The notes beneath the pieces are model-generated. The model saw only the letters and a program-made list of their open reading frames with translations. It was not told the DNA's origin and made no database searches. The translations under genes and the position numbers were made by a program. Below are positions 18,919 through 30,165 of a stretch of DNA of 64,000 bases, piece after piece (position 1 is the stretch's first letter; every line of letters begins with the position of its first letter). The stretch is from Pseudomonadota bacterium (lineage in GTDB: Bacteria > Pseudomonadota > Alphaproteobacteria > Acetobacterales > Acetobacteraceae). The stretch spans positions 141,449 through 205,448 of the forward strand of contig JAJYYH010000033.1 of assembly GCA_021801255.1 (NCBI GenBank), read 5' to 3'.

Positions 18919-20256
18919 TCATGCGGCGACGATCAAGACCGCGCGGATATCGTTGACATTGGTGAGGGTCGGGCCGGTGATCACCAGATCCTCCAGCGCC
19001 GCGAACAGGCGGTAGCTGTCGTGGCGGGCGAGCAGGGCGCGCGGATCGAGCCCCAGGGCGCGGGCACGCGCGAGCGTCGTGGGGGTGACCAGCGCGCCGG
19101 CGGCCTCTTCGGTGCCATCGATGCCATCGCTATCACCGGCGATCGCCCAGATCGCGGAGTCGCCGTCGAGGGCAAGGGCGAGGCCGAGCAGACATTCGGT
19201 GTTGCGCCCGCCGCGCCCCGGAGCGCCCGTTTCGGGGCCAATCGTCACCGTCGTCTCGCCACCCGAGAGCAGCACGGCGGGAGGCGCCAGGGGCTGGCCG
19301 TGGCGGCGCACGCTGCGGGCGATGCCGGCGAGCACGGTGCCGAGCACGCGGCTTTCGCCCTCCAGCGCATCGCCGAGGATGAGCGGCGTGATCGCCATCG
19401 CGCGCGCCCGCTTGGCCGCCGCTTGGAGCGCCATGGCCGGGGTCGCGATGAGGCGGAATTCGGCATGCCGCAGGCTGCCCGGCTTGGGTGTTTCGTCCCG
19501 CGCCGCGGCCAGGCGCTGGGCGACGGCGGGCGGCGGGGTGATGCCGTGGCGCGCGAGGATGGCGCTGGCCTCGGCGAAGGTCGAGGGATCGGGTACGGTC
19601 GGGCCCGAGGCGATCACCGCCGGATCGTCGCCCGGCACGTCGCTGATGGCCAGCGTCACGAGGCGCGCCGGGGCGCAGGCGGCGGCGAGCCGGCCGCCCT
19701 TGATCGCCGAGAGATGCTTGCGCACCGTGTTCATCTCCCCGATCGTCGCCCCCGAATGCAACAGCGCGCGGTTCACCGCCTGTTTATCGGCGAGCGTGAT
19801 CCCCGGCGCGGGCAGCGAGAGCAGCGCCGAGCCGCCGCCCGAAATCAGCGCCAGCACCAGATCATCCGCCGACAAGCCGCGCACGGCCGCGAGAATGCGC
19901 CGCGCCGCCTGCTCGCCGGCGGCATCGGGCACCGGGTGGGAGGCTTCGACCACTTCGATCCGCCGCGTCGGGACGGCATGGCCGTAGCGTGTCACGACCA
20001 GGCCCGAGAGCGGCGCCTCGGGCCATGCCGCTTCGACCGTGGCGGCCATCAGGGCGGCGGATTTGCCGGCGCCCACGACCACGACCCGCCCGCGCGGGAG
20101 GGGGGGCAGGTGCGTGGGCAGGATGCGGCGGGGATCGGCGCTCGCCACCGCGGCGGCGAAAATCGCCCGCAAACCGGCCCGCGCCGCGCGATCCCGCCGC
20201 GTGGCATCAGGCGAGCACCAATCCATCGCCGTCGGTTGCGCGTCATCGCCCTGCAT
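18919..20256 (-). CDS. gckA: Glycerate 2-kinase (MOFRL type)
   Basis: A 445-residue glycerate kinase of the GckA/TtuD (DUF4147-MOFRL) class, making 2-phosphoglycerate from D-glycerate and ATP in the cytoplasm. Visible blocks are VVGAGKSAALMA, EASHPVPD, ALISGGGSALL, KHLSAIKGGRLA, LAISDVPGDDP and, in the MOFRL domain, LLSGGETTVT and GGRNTECLLGLAL. ATG 20256 is preceded by GAGGAGAGG. With pyk downstream it forms a glycerate-to-pyruvate unit (enolase elsewhere). The gene symbol varies by database. Confidence 0.92.
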   Translation of the reverse strand: MQGDDAQPTAMDWCSPDATRRDRAARAGLRAIFAAAVASADPRRILPTHLPPLPRGRVVVVGAGKSAALMAATVEAAWPEAPLSGLVVTRYGHAVPTRRIEVVEASHPVPDAAGEQAARRILAAVRGLSADDLVLALISGGGSALLSLPAPGITLADKQAVNRALLHSGATIGEMNTVRKHLSAIKGGRLAAACAPARLVTLAISDVPGDDPAVIASGPTVPDPSTFAEASAILARHGITPPPAVAQRLAAARDETPKPGSLRHAEFRLIATPAMALQAAAKRARAMAITPLILGDALEGESRVLGTVLAGIARSVRRHGQPLAPPAVLLSGGETTVTIGPETGAPGRGGRNTECLLGLALALDGDSAIWAIAGDSDGIDGTEEAAGALVTPTTLARARALGLDPRALLARHDSYRLFAALEDLVITGPTLTNVNDIRAVLIVAA

Positions 20257-20312
20257 GATGGCCTCTCCTCCCAGGTGCCGCCAGTATGGCGAAAGCGCGC
20301 TGGCCGCGCCAT

Positions 20313-20338
20313 GTTAGTGTCCCAAGTTAGCGTCCCAT
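20313..20338. repeat. 13-bp tandem duplication in gckA-DUF1244 divergent spacer
   Basis: GTTAGTGTCCCAA (20313-20325) and GTTAGCGTCCCAT (20326-20338), two mismatches. It lies in the 107-base divergent promoter region, 25 bases before the DUF1244 start. Confidence 0.75.
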
Positions 20339-20363
20339 GCGAGATCGTCGAGGGAGATCAGCC

Positions 20364-20675
20364 ATGACAGCAGCGACATCAGAGGAAACCTTGCGTATCG
20401 AACTGGAAGCCGCCGCGTTCCGGCGCCTCGTCGCACATCTCCGTGAGCGTAGCGACGTGCAGAATATCGACCTGATGAACCTCGCCGGCTTCTGCCGCAA
20501 CTGCCTCTCGCGCTGGTATCGCGAGGCGGCGGCGGAGCGCGGCGTGAGCCTCAGCGACCCGCAGGCGCGCGAGATCGTCTATGGCATGCCTTATAAGGAA
20601 TGGCAGGCGAAATACCAGAAGCCGGCGAGCCCGGCGCAGCAGGCGGCGCTGGCGAAATCCCATCCCGGTCATTGA
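20364..20675 (+). CDS. DUF1244 family protein
   Basis: A 103-residue cytoplasmic protein of the DUF1244 family, short helical proteins common in Proteobacteria. The conserved core is AAAFRRLVAHLRERSDVQNIDLMNLAGFCRNCLSRW, quoted here in parts: RLVAHL, DVQNIDLMNL, GFCRNCLSRW, followed by MPYKEWQAKYQ. The two cysteines in CRNC are typical. AGGGAG sits 10 bases before ATG 20364. It is followed 61 bases later by gapR on the same strand. Biochemical function is unknown. Confidence 0.85.
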   Translation: MTAATSEETLRIELEAAAFRRLVAHLRERSDVQNIDLMNLAGFCRNCLSRWYREAAAERGVSLSDPQAREIVYGMPYKEWQAKYQKPASPAQQAALAKSHPGH

Positions 20676-20736
20676 CCGCCCGGCGCCGCATCGCTATCCG
20701 GGGCGGCCTCAAGGCTTTGCGAGAGGGAGCGCGCGG

Positions 20737-21000
20737 ATGGCCCTGGATAGCCCGACCAAGCAGGAAACCGGCGGCATCGCGGCGGATCGGCTGCGCAGCC
20801 TGGTCGAGCGCATCGAACGGCTGGAGGAGGAAAAAAAGGCCCTCACCGATGACATCCGCGACGTCTACGCCGAGGCCAAATCGGCCGGGTTCGATGTCAA
20901 GGTGCTGCGCCAGTTGATCCGCCTGCGCCGCTCCCAGCCCGCCGAGGTCGAGGAGCAGGAGACGCTGCTCGATCTCTATCGTCGCGCGCTCGGGATGTAG
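20737..21000 (+). CDS. gapR: GapR nucleoid-associated protein (DUF2312)
   Basis: An 87-residue protein matching GapR, the alphaproteobacterial DNA-binding protein that encircles overtwisted AT-rich DNA ahead of replication and transcription. The family pattern is clear: LRSLVERIERLEEEKKALT coiled coil, DVYAEAKSAGFDVKVLRQL, and a final LDLYRRALGM. The start ATG 20737 follows GAGAGGGAG; the frame is open upstream but without homology. It is convergent with the outer-membrane-factor gene, 8 bases apart. Confidence 0.92.
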   Translation: MALDSPTKQETGGIAADRLRSLVERIERLEEEKKALTDDIRDVYAEAKSAGFDVKVLRQLIRLRRSQPAEVEEQETLLDLYRRALGM

Positions 21001-21008
21001 CGCCGCGT

Positions 21009-22493
21009 TCAGGGATGGATGCCGGGCGCGAAGCTCACCGTTTCGAGTGAATTGCCGCGCGGCAGTTGATCGCTCGACCAGCCGCCGCCGAGCGCCTCGA
21101 CGAGGGCGACCGAGGCGAGCATGCGGTTCTGCTGGATGGTGACATCGGTGACCTCATCGCTCAGTTCGAGTTCCTGGTCGGTCAGCACGGTGGTATAGAT
21201 CGTCGTTCCTGCCTTGTATTCGTTGAAGGCGAAGGCGACGTTTTCTTTCGCCGACTTGACCGCGATGTCCTGCTGTATCTTCTCTTCGGCGAGGATGCGC
21301 AGCGCCGCCAGTTCGTCCTCGACCTGCTGGAAAGCGCTGAGCACGGTCTCGCGGTAGTTGGCAACCGCGCCGTCATATTCGGCGCGCGCCGCCTTGACTG
21401 CGGCGATCTGCGCGCCGCCCTCGAAAATCGGCAAGTTGAAGGCGCCGCCGAGCGCCCAAATGCGGTTAGTGGACTGCAACAAATTGTCGAGAGTGGGGCT
21501 GGTATAGCCGAAGAAGCTGGTGAGGTTGACCTGCGGGTAAAACGCCGCGATGGCAACCCCGATCAGCGCGTTCTCCGCCTGCATTTCACGTTCGGCGGCG
21601 GCAATATCGGGGCGGCGCTGGAGCAGCGTGGACGGCACCGAGGGCGGCATCACCGGCACGGCGTCGGGCAGCGCGCTCGGGCCGATGCTGAGCTCGGCGG
21701 GCGGCTTGCCGATCAGCACCGCGATCGCGTGCTCGTATTGCGCGCGCGCCACCCCGACATTGGTGAGCTGCGCCTGGGTGGTCTGCAACTCGGTCTGCGC
21801 GGTGAGCACGTCGCCGCGCGCGACGTAGCCGGCATGGTATTCGTTTTCGACGACGCGCAGCGCATCGGTGTATTGCTTGACGGTGTTGCTGAGCAGCGTG
21901 GTGAGCGAGTCGGAGGCGCGGAGGTTGAAATAGGCGGTCGCGAGCGCCGCCTGCGCCGAGAGCCGGGCATTGGCGATCTCGGCGGCGCTGTATTGCGCGA
22001 GCGCGACATCACTTTCGATCTGGCGGCGGATCTCGCCCCAGACATCGAGATCCCAACTGCCAGTGCCTTGCAGCGTGTATTGATTGCCGGTGAAGCCGCG
22101 CGCCCCGCTCACCGCGACGTTATTGCCCGAGGAGACGATGCCGTTGCTGGTGGCGCCGATGCCGGTGCGCTGGGCGCTGCCGACCCCGGCGAAGACCGGA
22201 AACAGCGCCGCCGTCGCCTCCTGCACGATGGCCTGGGCGTTGCGGTAATTGGCCTCCGCTTGTTGCAGCGTGTAATTGGAGATATCGATCTGTCGTTCGA
22301 GATGATCAAGTATTGGGTCGTGGTAGATCGACCACCACGCGCCACGATCAAAGCCATCCTCGGGGGTGGCTGGCTGCCAACCCGCAAGCTCCTTGTAGGA
22401 GACCGCAACCGGCGCGGGCGGGCGGCGGTAATTGGGACCGACCATGCAGCCCGCGAGCAGCAAAGCCATTGCGAGGACAGCGCCACGGTTCAC
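21009..22493 (-). CDS. RND efflux outer-membrane factor lipoprotein (OprM/NodT type)
   Basis: A 494-residue TolC-like outer-membrane channel. The signal ends in lipobox LLAGC (Cys16), then the usual VGPNYRRP. Two tandem OEP repeats carry long helices and beta strands (QAEANYRNAQA, TLLQRRPDIAAAEREM). It is the last gene of the mdtABC-type operon and should complete a tripartite pump. The GTG start overlaps the mdtC stop (GTGA). It is equivalent to MdtP/MdtQ-like channels rather than TolC. Confidence 0.9.
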   Translation of the reverse strand: MNRGAVLAMALLLAGCMVGPNYRRPPAPVAVSYKELAGWQPATPEDGFDRGAWWSIYHDPILDHLERQIDISNYTLQQAEANYRNAQAIVQEATAALFPVFAGVGSAQRTGIGATSNGIVSSGNNVAVSGARGFTGNQYTLQGTGSWDLDVWGEIRRQIESDVALAQYSAAEIANARLSAQAALATAYFNLRASDSLTTLLSNTVKQYTDALRVVENEYHAGYVARGDVLTAQTELQTTQAQLTNVGVARAQYEHAIAVLIGKPPAELSIGPSALPDAVPVMPPSVPSTLLQRRPDIAAAEREMQAENALIGVAIAAFYPQVNLTSFFGYTSPTLDNLLQSTNRIWALGGAFNLPIFEGGAQIAAVKAARAEYDGAVANYRETVLSAFQQVEDELAALRILAEEKIQQDIAVKSAKENVAFAFNEYKAGTTIYTTVLTDQELELSDEVTDVTIQQNRMLASVALVEALGGGWSSDQLPRGNSLETVSFAPGIHP

Positions 22494-25400
22494 GGCACAG
22501 GCCTCGCCGCCGCGCCGCCCTGAGCACGGCGGAAGCGCAGCCGCAGCCGATCGAGCGCGAGATAAACGACGGGGGTGGTATAAAGTGTCAGCGCCTGACT
22601 GACGAGAAGCCCGCCGATGATCGAGATGCCGAGGGGCTGGCGCAATTCCGAGCCATCGCCGCCGCCGATCGCCAGCGGCAGCGCGCCGAGAATGGCGGCG
22701 AAGGTCGTCATCATGATCGGCCGGAAGCGAAGCGCGCAGGCCTCGGCGATCGCGGCGCGTGGATCGAGCCCGCGCGTGCGCTCGGCATCGAGCGCGAAGT
22801 CGATCATCATGATGGCGTTTTTCTTGACGATCCCGATGAGCAAGATCACCCCGATCAACGCGATGATGGTGAATTGCTGGCCCGTGAGCATCAGGGCGAG
22901 AATGGCGCCGACCCCGGCCGAGGGCAGGGTCGAGATGATGGTGAGCGGGTGGATGTAGCTTTCATAGAGGATGCCGAGCACGATATAGACGGCGCCGAGG
23001 GCGGCGAGAATGAGGATGGGCTCGGAGGCCAGCGATTGCTGAAAGATGCGCGCGGTGCCGGCGAAACCGCCATGGATCGTGCTCGGCGCGCCGAGCTTGC
23101 GCAGCGTCTCATCGATCGCCCGTACCGCGCCGCCCAGCGACCGGCCCAGTGGAACATTGAAGGAAATCGTGGTGGCGACGAACTGGCCCTGATGGTTCAC
23201 CACGACCGGCGTGGTGCCGGGGACCATCTTGGCGATCGCGGCGAGCGGCACCATGGTCTCGCGCACGGTGCTCACCGCGGCGCCGGTCGAGCCGGCGTGG
23301 CCGCCGGTATTGGCGATGGCGTTATTCAGGCTGTTGCGCGCGGCGTTGCTGGCGATCGCCGCGGCCGCGTCCTGGGCGCCGAGAAGTGCATCGAAGCGCG
23401 ATCCGGCGACAAAGAGCGGCGAGTTGGCGATGCGGCCATGCGGCGTCGTGACGGTGCCGATCACCGCGTTGGTGAGCGCGGTGCCGTTGGGAAAGGCGCC
23501 GACCGTGCTGATATAGATTTTCGGCAGCACCGAGCGATCCTGCCAGAAGCGCGGCGCCACTTCCATCACCACATGATACTGGTTGAGTGCGTTGTAGATC
23601 GTCGAGACCTGGCGCTGGCCGAAAGCGTCGTAGAGATTCTGGTCGATGGTGCTCTGAAACAGCGCCAGCCGCGCCGCCGTCGTCCGATCGGTCACGAGAT
23701 AGGTCTCGCTGCCGGCCTGCTGCTGATCGGAGCTGACATCGGCGAGCGCCGGATTATTTTGTAGCGCGGCGGTCAGCCGGTTGGTCCAGTCATAGAGTTC
23801 GGCCGGGTTGATATCCTGCAGCGTGAACTGGTATTGCGCGTTGCTCTGCCGCCCGCCGGCGCGAATGTCTTGCACGACCTGAAGATAGAGCTGCGCGCCT
23901 GCCACCGCGCGCAACTTGCCGCGCAGCCGCGCGATGACCTGATCGGCCGAGGCATGCCGGTCACTGCGGGGCTTGAGTGCCACGAAAAAAAACCCGGAAT
24001 TGGTCTGCCGCCCGCCGGTGAAGCCGGCGATATTCTCAACCGCCGGATCGGCCCGCACGATGGTCATGAACTGCACCATCTTCTCGCGCATCGCCTGAAA
24101 CGAGATGGTCTGATCACCGACCAGCGTGCCGATCATCCGCCCGGTATCCTGCTGCGGGAAAAACCCCTTGGGCACGATTTTATAGAGATAGAAATTGAGG
24201 CCGATGGTGAAAAACAGTACGGTGAGCGTGAGCGCGGGATGGCGCAACACGACGGCGAGCGTGCGGCGGTAAAAGCCGAGCGCGCTTTCGAATCCGCGCT
24301 CCATGATCCGCCCGAGCCAGCCCGGCGCGCCGTGCTGGCGGCGCAGGAAAATCGCGCACATCATCGGCGTCGCGGTGAGCGAGATGACGAGCGAGACGAT
24401 GATGGCGAGCGAGAGGGTGACGGCGAATTCGCGAAACAGCCGGCCGATCAGACCGCCCATCAGCAGGATCGGCAAAAACACCGCGATCAGCGAGAGGCTG
24501 ATCGACAACACGGTGAAACCGACCTCGCGTGCCCCGCGCAGTGCCGCGGCGCGTCGTGCCATGCCGCCCTCGATATGGCGCATGATGTTTTCCAAAACCA
24601 CGATCGCGTCATCGACGACGAAGCCCGTCGCGACGGTGAGCGCCATCAGCGAGAGATTATCGAGACTGTAGCCGAGCAGATACATCACCCCGAAGGTGCC
24701 GGTGATGGAGACCGGCACCACCACGCTCGGGATGAGGGCCGCGCGGGGATTGCGCAGGAACACGAACACCACGCCGATGACGAGGACCAGGGCGATGAGA
24801 AGGGCCGTCTGCGTGTCATGCAGCGAGGCGCGGATGGTCGGCGTGCGATCGGCGATGATGGTGACATCGATATCGGCGGGCAGCGCCGCCTGTAGTTCGG
24901 GCATCGCGGCGCGCACGGAATCGACGGCCTCTATGATATTCGCCCCCGGCTGGCGATAGACGATCACCAGCACGGCGGGCTGGCCGTTGGCGAGCGCCGC
25001 GTTGCGCAGATCCTCGACCGAATCGTCAACCTCGCCAACATCGGTGAGGAATACCGGCGCGTTGTTGCGATAGGCGATGATGAGGGGGCGATAGTCGGCG
25101 GCGCGCGTCGCCTGGTCATTGGTGTAGAGCTGATAGCGGCGCGGCCCGATCTCGATCGCGCCCTTCGGGCTGTCGGCATTGGCCGAGGCGATGGCGGCAC
25201 GAATGTCCTCGAAGCCGATGCCGTATTCGGCGAGCGGATCGGGATCAAGCTCGACCCGCACCGAGGGCAGCGCGGCGCCGGCGACATCGACCTCGCCGAT
25301 GCCGGTGAGCTGTGAGAGGCGCTGCTGGATGATGTTCGCCGCGGCATCGAAAATCTGCCCCGGCCGGCGCGATTTCGAGGTCATCGCGACGACCATGATC

Positions 25401-25813
25401 GGCGCATCGGCCGGGTTGATCTTGTGATAGACGGGGTTGAGGCGCAGCTGCGTCGGCAGATCGGCGTGGGCGGCGTTGATCTCCGCCTCGACATCGCGCG
25501 CCGCGCCATCGATGTCGCGATCGAGGCCGAATTGCAGCACGATGCGGCTGGTGCCGGTGAAGCTCTGCGAGGTCATCTCGTCGAGATCGGCGATTTGACC
25601 GAGATGTTTTTCGAGCGGGGCGGCAACATTGCTGGCAACCGTCATCGGGCTCGCGCCGGGCAGTGTTGCCTGCACCAGGATCACCGGAAAATCGACCTGC
25701 GGGAGGGGTGCGACGGGGAGCTTATAATAGCCGAGCACGCCGGCCAGCGCGATCGCGAGGGTGAGCAGCGTCGTTGCCACGGGGCGGCGGATGAAGGGCG
25801 CGGAGATATTCAC
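22490..25813 (-). CDS. mdtC: RND multidrug transporter, MdtC-like
   Basis: An inner-membrane proton-driven RND pump subunit of 1107 residues. It starts [20 protein letters not shown] and has the TM4 proton-relay aspartates in [14 protein letters not shown], plus TM11-12 [15 protein letters not shown]. In E. coli MdtB2C forms a heterotrimer, and two distinct RND genes here suggest the same. It is about 80 residues longer than E. coli MdtC; most of the excess is one Ala/Asn-rich insert, roughly bases 23245-23500, in the second periplasmic region where MdtB here runs straight from [11 protein letters not shown] to VPLSAIA. GTG start, GTGA overlap with mdtB. Confidence 0.9.
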   Translation of the reverse strand: MNISAPFIRRPVATTLLTLAIALAGVLGYYKLPVAPLPQVDFPVILVQATLPGASPMTVASNVAAPLEKHLGQIADLDEMTSQSFTGTSRIVLQFGLDRDIDGAARDVEAEINAAHADLPTQLRLNPVYHKINPADAPIMVVAMTSKSRRPGQIFDAAANIIQQRLSQLTGIGEVDVAGAALPSVRVELDPDPLAEYGIGFEDIRAAIASANADSPKGAIEIGPRRYQLYTNDQATRAADYRPLIIAYRNNAPVFLTDVGEVDDSVEDLRNAALANGQPAVLVIVYRQPGANIIEAVDSVRAAMPELQAALPADIDVTIIADRTPTIRASLHDTQTALLIALVLVIGVVFVFLRNPRAALIPSVVVPVSITGTFGVMYLLGYSLDNLSLMALTVATGFVVDDAIVVLENIMRHIEGGMARRAAALRGAREVGFTVLSISLSLIAVFLPILLMGGLIGRLFREFAVTLSLAIIVSLVISLTATPMMCAIFLRRQHGAPGWLGRIMERGFESALGFYRRTLAVVLRHPALTLTVLFFTIGLNFYLYKIVPKGFFPQQDTGRMIGTLVGDQTISFQAMREKMVQFMTIVRADPAVENIAGFTGGRQTNSGFFFVALKPRSDRHASADQVIARLRGKLRAVAGAQLYLQVVQDIRAGGRQSNAQYQFTLQDINPAELYDWTNRLTAALQNNPALADVSSDQQQAGSETYLVTDRTTAARLALFQSTIDQNLYDAFGQRQVSTIYNALNQYHVVMEVAPRFWQDRSVLPKIYISTVGAFPNGTALTNAVIGTVTTPHGRIANSPLFVAGSRFDALLGAQDAAAAIASNAARNSLNNAIANTGGHAGSTGAAVSTVRETMVPLAAIAKMVPGTTPVVVNHQGQFVATTISFNVPLGRSLGGAVRAIDETLRKLGAPSTIHGGFAGTARIFQQSLASEPILILAALGAVYIVLGILYESYIHPLTIISTLPSAGVGAILALMLTGQQFTIIALIGVILLIGIVKKNAIMMIDFALDAERTRGLDPRAAIAEACALRFRPIMMTTFAAILGALPLAIGGGDGSELRQPLGISIIGGLLVSQALTLYTTPVVYLALDRLRLRFRRAQGGAAARPVP

Positions 25814-28800
25814 GGCGCGGCTTCCGGCGCGGCGGCGGGCCGCGCGAGGCGCGCCAGGCGATCGAAGAAGAGATAGATCACCGGCGTCGTGAACAGGGTC
25901 AGAACCTGGCTCACCAGAAGTCCCCCGACAATGGCGAGGCCGAGCGGGCGGCGCAACTCCGCCCCGGTGCCGTGCGCGAACATCAGGGGCAGCGCGCCGA
26001 GCACCGCGGCCATCGTCGTCATCAGGATCGGGCGCAGCCGCAGCCGCGCCGCGCGCAGAATCGCGGCCTCGGGGCCGAACCCGTCCTCGCGTTCGGCCTG
26101 CAAGGCAAAGTCGATCATCATGATGGCATTTTTCTTGACGATGCCGATCAGCAATACGATGCCAATGATGCCGATGACATCAAGATCCTTGCCAGCGATC
26201 ATCAGCGCGAGCAGCGCGCCGATGCCGGCAGAGGGCAGCGTCGAGAGGATGGTGATGGGGTGGATAAAACTCTCATAGAGTACGCCCAGGACGATATACA
26301 TGGTAACCACGGCGGCCAGCAGCAGCAGCAATTCATTGCCGAGCGCCGACTGAAAGGCGAGCAGCGCACCCTGGAAGCGCAAAATGAAACTCGCCGGCAG
26401 CCCGATCCCGGCGATCGCCGCGTGGACATCGGAAAGTGCGGCGCCAAGGGAAGCGCCTTGCGCCAGATTGAAAGAGATGAAAGCGGCGGGAAACTGGCTC
26501 AGATGGTCGATTTGCAACGGTGCAGGCCGCTCACTGATGGTGGCGATGGCGGAAAGCGGTACCTGGCCATAGGTGGCGTTCGACGAGGGGAGATAGATCT
26601 TGCCAAGATCAGCGAGCGATTGCCGCGCCTTGGGCGCCACCTCCATGATGACGCGATATTGGTTCGACTGGGTAAAAATCGTCGAGACGATACGCTGGCC
26701 GTAACTGTCGTAAAGCGCATTGTCAATGGTCGCCGGTGTCACGCCGAAGCGCGCGGCGGTGGCGCGGTCAATCTCGATGTCGACGGCCCGACCATCATGT
26801 TCGAGATCGCTCGTGACATCGGCGAGCGCGGGGGATTTCTGAAGCCGCGCGAGCAGGATCGGCACCCAGGTTGCGAGCATCGCGGGATCGGGGTTTTCCA
26901 GTACGAACTGGTATTGCGTCGCGCTGATCGCGGTGTCGATGGTAAGATCCTGCACCGGCTGCATGAAAAGCTTGATGCCGGCGACATCGGCGGTTTCGCG
27001 TTGCAGGCGGCGGATGATGGTCGAGACATTGGCTTGGCGTCGATCAGGGGAGCGCAGCGAGATGAGGAAGCGGCCGCGGTTGAGGGTCGTGTTGGTGCCG
27101 TCGATGCCAATGAAGGAGGCGAGGCTTTTGACATCGCGATCCTTGAGGAGGGCGTCGGCGAGCGCCTGTTGATGTTCCGCCATGGACGCGAAGGAAATGC
27201 TGCCCGGCGCTTGCGAGAGCCCCTCGATCATGCCGGTGTCCTGGATTGGAAAAAAACCTTTGGGAATGACGATGTAGAGAAAAGCGGTAAGTGCCAGAGT
27301 CGCGAGTGCGAGGAGCAGCGTCAGGTTCTGGTGGCGGAGCACACGGCGCAGCATCAAGTCATAGATATCCTGCAGCCTGACGAAAAACCCCGGCCGTGCC
27401 GCGGCCGGGCGCGGGCGCAGCAAGCGGTTGCACAGCATCGGCACCAGGGTCAGCGCGATCATCGCCGAGATGATGATGGTGACCGCGAGCGTGATGGCGA
27501 ATTCGTGAAATAGCCGCCCCACGACATCGCCCATGAACAACAGCGGGATCAGCACCGCGATCAGCGAGACGGTGAGCGAGATGATGGTGAAGCCGATCTG
27601 CGCCGAGCCCTTGAGCGCGGCCACCAGCGCGCTTTCGCCGGCCTCGATGAAGCGCGAGATGTTCTCAATCATCACGATCGCATCATCGACGACGAAGCCG
27701 GTGGCGATGGTGAGCGACATCAGCGAGAGATTATCGAGGCTGAAGCCAAGCAGATACATCACGCCGAGCGTGCCGACCAGCGAGAGTGGCACGGCAAGAC
27801 TGGGGATAATGGTCGCGGGCACGCTCTGGAGAAAAAGATAGATCACCAGAACGACCAGCACGACGGCGAGCGCCAGCTCGACCTCGACATCGCGCACCGA
27901 GGCGCGGATGCTGGTGGTGCGATCGGCGAGCAGCGCGACATTGGCGCTGGCCGGCAAGGTCGATTGCAGTTCCGGCAACAGCGCCTTGACGCGCTCGGCG
28001 ACGGCAATGACGTTGGCACCGGGCTGGCGCTGGATGTTGAGAATGATCGCCGGTTCCCGGTTCATCCAGGCGGCAAGCTGGGCGTTCTCGGCGCCGTCGA
28101 TGACGGTTGCGATGTCGGAGAGAAAAACCGGCGCGCCGGCGCGATAGGCGACGACGGCATGGCGGTATTCCTCGGCGGTGGTGAGCTGATCGTTGGTGTT
28201 GATCGTGGAAGCCCGCGCCGGCCCGTCGAAGCCGCCCTTGGCGAGGTTGATGTTGATATTGGTGATGGTGGTGCGGAGATCGTCGATATTGAGCCCGAAG
28301 GCGGCCATCGCGGTCGGGTTGATCTGCACCCGCACCGCCGGACGATGGCCCCCGCTCACGGTGACGAGGCCGACGCCGGCGAGTTCGGAGAGCTTTTGCG
28401 CGAGCCGCGTCTCGGCGAGATCCTCAAGCCGGATCAGCGGCAATGTCTTCGACGTCAGCGCCAGCGTGAGGATCGGCGCGTCGGCGGGATTGACCTTGGC
28501 GTAGATCGGCGGCGCCGGCAGATCCGCGGGCAGCAGATTGTTCGCGGCATTGATCGCGGCCTGCACTTCTTCTTCCGCGACATCGAGGCTGACCGAGAGA
28601 TTGAATTGCAGGGTGATCATCGAGGCGCCGGCGGCGTTGATCGAGACCATCTGGTTGAGCCCCGGCATCTGGCCGAGCTGCTCCTCAAGCGGCGCGGTGA
28701 CGGAGGTCGTCATCACCTCGGGACTGGCGCCGGGGTAAAAGGTCTGCACCTCGATCGTCGGGTAATCGACCTCGGGCAGCGCCGAGATCGGCAGGAACCC

Positions 28801-28887
28801 CCAGGCGACGAGGCCGGCGAGCATGAGGGCCACCATCAACAGCGTGGTCGCGACCGGGCGCTGGATGAAAAGGGCGGAGGGGTTCAC
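25810..28887 (-). CDS. mdtB: RND multidrug transporter, MdtB-like
   Basis: A 1025-residue RND pump subunit with the standard 12-TM layout and two large periplasmic loops. N-terminus [20 protein letters not shown], proton-relay [14 protein letters not shown] in TM4, and [15 protein letters not shown] near TM11. Length equals E. coli MdtB/MdtC. It is paired with the longer MdtC homologue just downstream. The start is GTG 28887, 18 bases after the mdtA stop. Substrates are not predictable; MdtABC of E. coli exports bile salts and novobiocin. Confidence 0.92.
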   Translation of the reverse strand: MNPSALFIQRPVATTLLMVALMLAGLVAWGFLPISALPEVDYPTIEVQTFYPGASPEVMTTSVTAPLEEQLGQMPGLNQMVSINAAGASMITLQFNLSVSLDVAEEEVQAAINAANNLLPADLPAPPIYAKVNPADAPILTLALTSKTLPLIRLEDLAETRLAQKLSELAGVGLVTVSGGHRPAVRVQINPTAMAAFGLNIDDLRTTITNININLAKGGFDGPARASTINTNDQLTTAEEYRHAVVAYRAGAPVFLSDIATVIDGAENAQLAAWMNREPAIILNIQRQPGANVIAVAERVKALLPELQSTLPASANVALLADRTTSIRASVRDVEVELALAVVLVVLVIYLFLQSVPATIIPSLAVPLSLVGTLGVMYLLGFSLDNLSLMSLTIATGFVVDDAIVMIENISRFIEAGESALVAALKGSAQIGFTIISLTVSLIAVLIPLLFMGDVVGRLFHEFAITLAVTIIISAMIALTLVPMLCNRLLRPRPAAARPGFFVRLQDIYDLMLRRVLRHQNLTLLLALATLALTAFLYIVIPKGFFPIQDTGMIEGLSQAPGSISFASMAEHQQALADALLKDRDVKSLASFIGIDGTNTTLNRGRFLISLRSPDRRQANVSTIIRRLQRETADVAGIKLFMQPVQDLTIDTAISATQYQFVLENPDPAMLATWVPILLARLQKSPALADVTSDLEHDGRAVDIEIDRATAARFGVTPATIDNALYDSYGQRIVSTIFTQSNQYRVIMEVAPKARQSLADLGKIYLPSSNATYGQVPLSAIATISERPAPLQIDHLSQFPAAFISFNLAQGASLGAALSDVHAAIAGIGLPASFILRFQGALLAFQSALGNELLLLLAAVVTMYIVLGVLYESFIHPITILSTLPSAGIGALLALMIAGKDLDVIGIIGIVLLIGIVKKNAIMMIDFALQAEREDGFGPEAAILRAARLRLRPILMTTMAAVLGALPLMFAHGTGAELRRPLGLAIVGGLLVSQVLTLFTTPVIYLFFDRLARLARPAAAPEAAP

Positions 28888-28905
28888 GGCGCGCGGTGCC
28901 CCGCC

Positions 28906-30159
28906 TCAATGCGCGGGCGTCGCCGCGGCGGGTTGCAGGACCGTGACCTTGGCGCCATCGCGCAGCCGGTCGGCGCCATCGACCACGACATGCTCGCCGG
29001 GCTTGAGGCCCCCGGTGATCACGCTCTGGTCCTTATTCTGTGGCCCGAGCGTGACGGGGCGCATGCTGACCGTGTTGTCGGGACCGACAACATAGACATA
29101 AGCGCCGGGCGCGCCGGTGAGCACCGCGGCATGCGGCACGAGGGTTGCGTTATGCAGGGTCTTGACCAGGAGATGGGCGTTGACGAACTGGTTGGGGAAA
29201 AGCTCGGTGTTCTTGTTGGCGAACATGGCGCGGAGATTGACCATGCCGGTCGAGGTGTTGATCTCGCTGTCGATCGCATAGACGGTGCCGTCGGCGAGAT
29301 GCTGGGTGTCGCTGCGATCAAAGGCCGCGACCTGGAGGGCGCCGCTCGCCTTGAGCCCGGCGAGAACTTCCGGCACGCTATCTTCGGGCAAGGTAAAAAT
29401 CACGGTGATCGGCTGGATCTGCGCGATCACCGCGACCCCGGTGGGGCTGCTCGGCTGGACGAAATTGCCGGGATCGACGAGGCGGAGCCCGATCAGCCCG
29501 GTGATGGGCGCGACGATGTGGCAATAAACAAGGTCGAGCTTGGCATTGTCGATCTGCGCCTGATCGACCTTCACCTTGCCTTCATATTGTTTCACCACAT
29601 AAACCTGATCCTCGTAGGTCTGGCGCGCGATCGAGTCCTGGCGGTTGAGCGTGTGGTAGCGCTCGAGATCCATGCGCGCCTGGCCAAGGCTTGCCTGATC
29701 GGCGGCGAGCTGGCCCTCGTACTGTTCGAGCATCACCTGATAGGGGCGCGGATCGACCAGCGCGATCTCCTGGCCCTGTTTGACGGTCTGGCCTTCCTGG
29801 AACTCGACATTCATCAGATAGCCGGCGATCTGCGAGATCACCGTCACGGTATAGACCGGCGTCACGGTGCCAAGCTCGGTCAGCGTGACGGGGAAATCGC
29901 CGCTCACCGCCTCGGCCTCGCGCACCGGCTGGGGCAGCGCGCTGGCGGGGGCGATCGCGGGGCGGTGATGCGTCCCGCGCCCCGGCTTCAGCCACCAGCC
30001 AAGCCCGGCACCGGCGAGCAGCACCAGCGCGAGCCCGAGCGCGAGCCGCCGTTTGCGCGACGCCGGCCGGGTCTCGGGCGGGGTCTCGGGCGGCCGGACC
30101 GCTGGCTCGCGCGGGGCCACCTCCGATCGCGGCGGCTTGCTGGTGACGTGCTGGTCCAT
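28906..30159 (-). CDS. mdtA: RND efflux periplasmic adaptor, MdtA-like
   Basis: A 417-residue membrane-fusion protein. A cytoplasmic Pro/Arg-rich tail is followed by one transmembrane helix (about residues 37-58), then the split lipoyl domain (SQIAGYLMNVEFQEGQ), a coiled hairpin (about 140-200), a beta-barrel (RLVDPGNFVQPSSP) and membrane-proximal domain. It links the MdtB/MdtC pump with the outer-membrane factor. ATG 30159 is the first gene of the operon; a small possible frameshifted frame ends six bases upstream. Confidence 0.92.
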   Translation of the reverse strand: MDQHVTSKPPRSEVAPREPAVRPPETPPETRPASRKRRLALGLALVLLAGAGLGWWLKPGRGTHHRPAIAPASALPQPVREAEAVSGDFPVTLTELGTVTPVYTVTVISQIAGYLMNVEFQEGQTVKQGQEIALVDPRPYQVMLEQYEGQLAADQASLGQARMDLERYHTLNRQDSIARQTYEDQVYVVKQYEGKVKVDQAQIDNAKLDLVYCHIVAPITGLIGLRLVDPGNFVQPSSPTGVAVIAQIQPITVIFTLPEDSVPEVLAGLKASGALQVAAFDRSDTQHLADGTVYAIDSEINTSTGMVNLRAMFANKNTELFPNQFVNAHLLVKTLHNATLVPHAAVLTGAPGAYVYVVGPDNTVSMRPVTLGPQNKDQSVITGGLKPGEHVVVDGADRLRDGAKVTVLQPAAATPAH

Positions 30160-30165
30160 AGGCGC

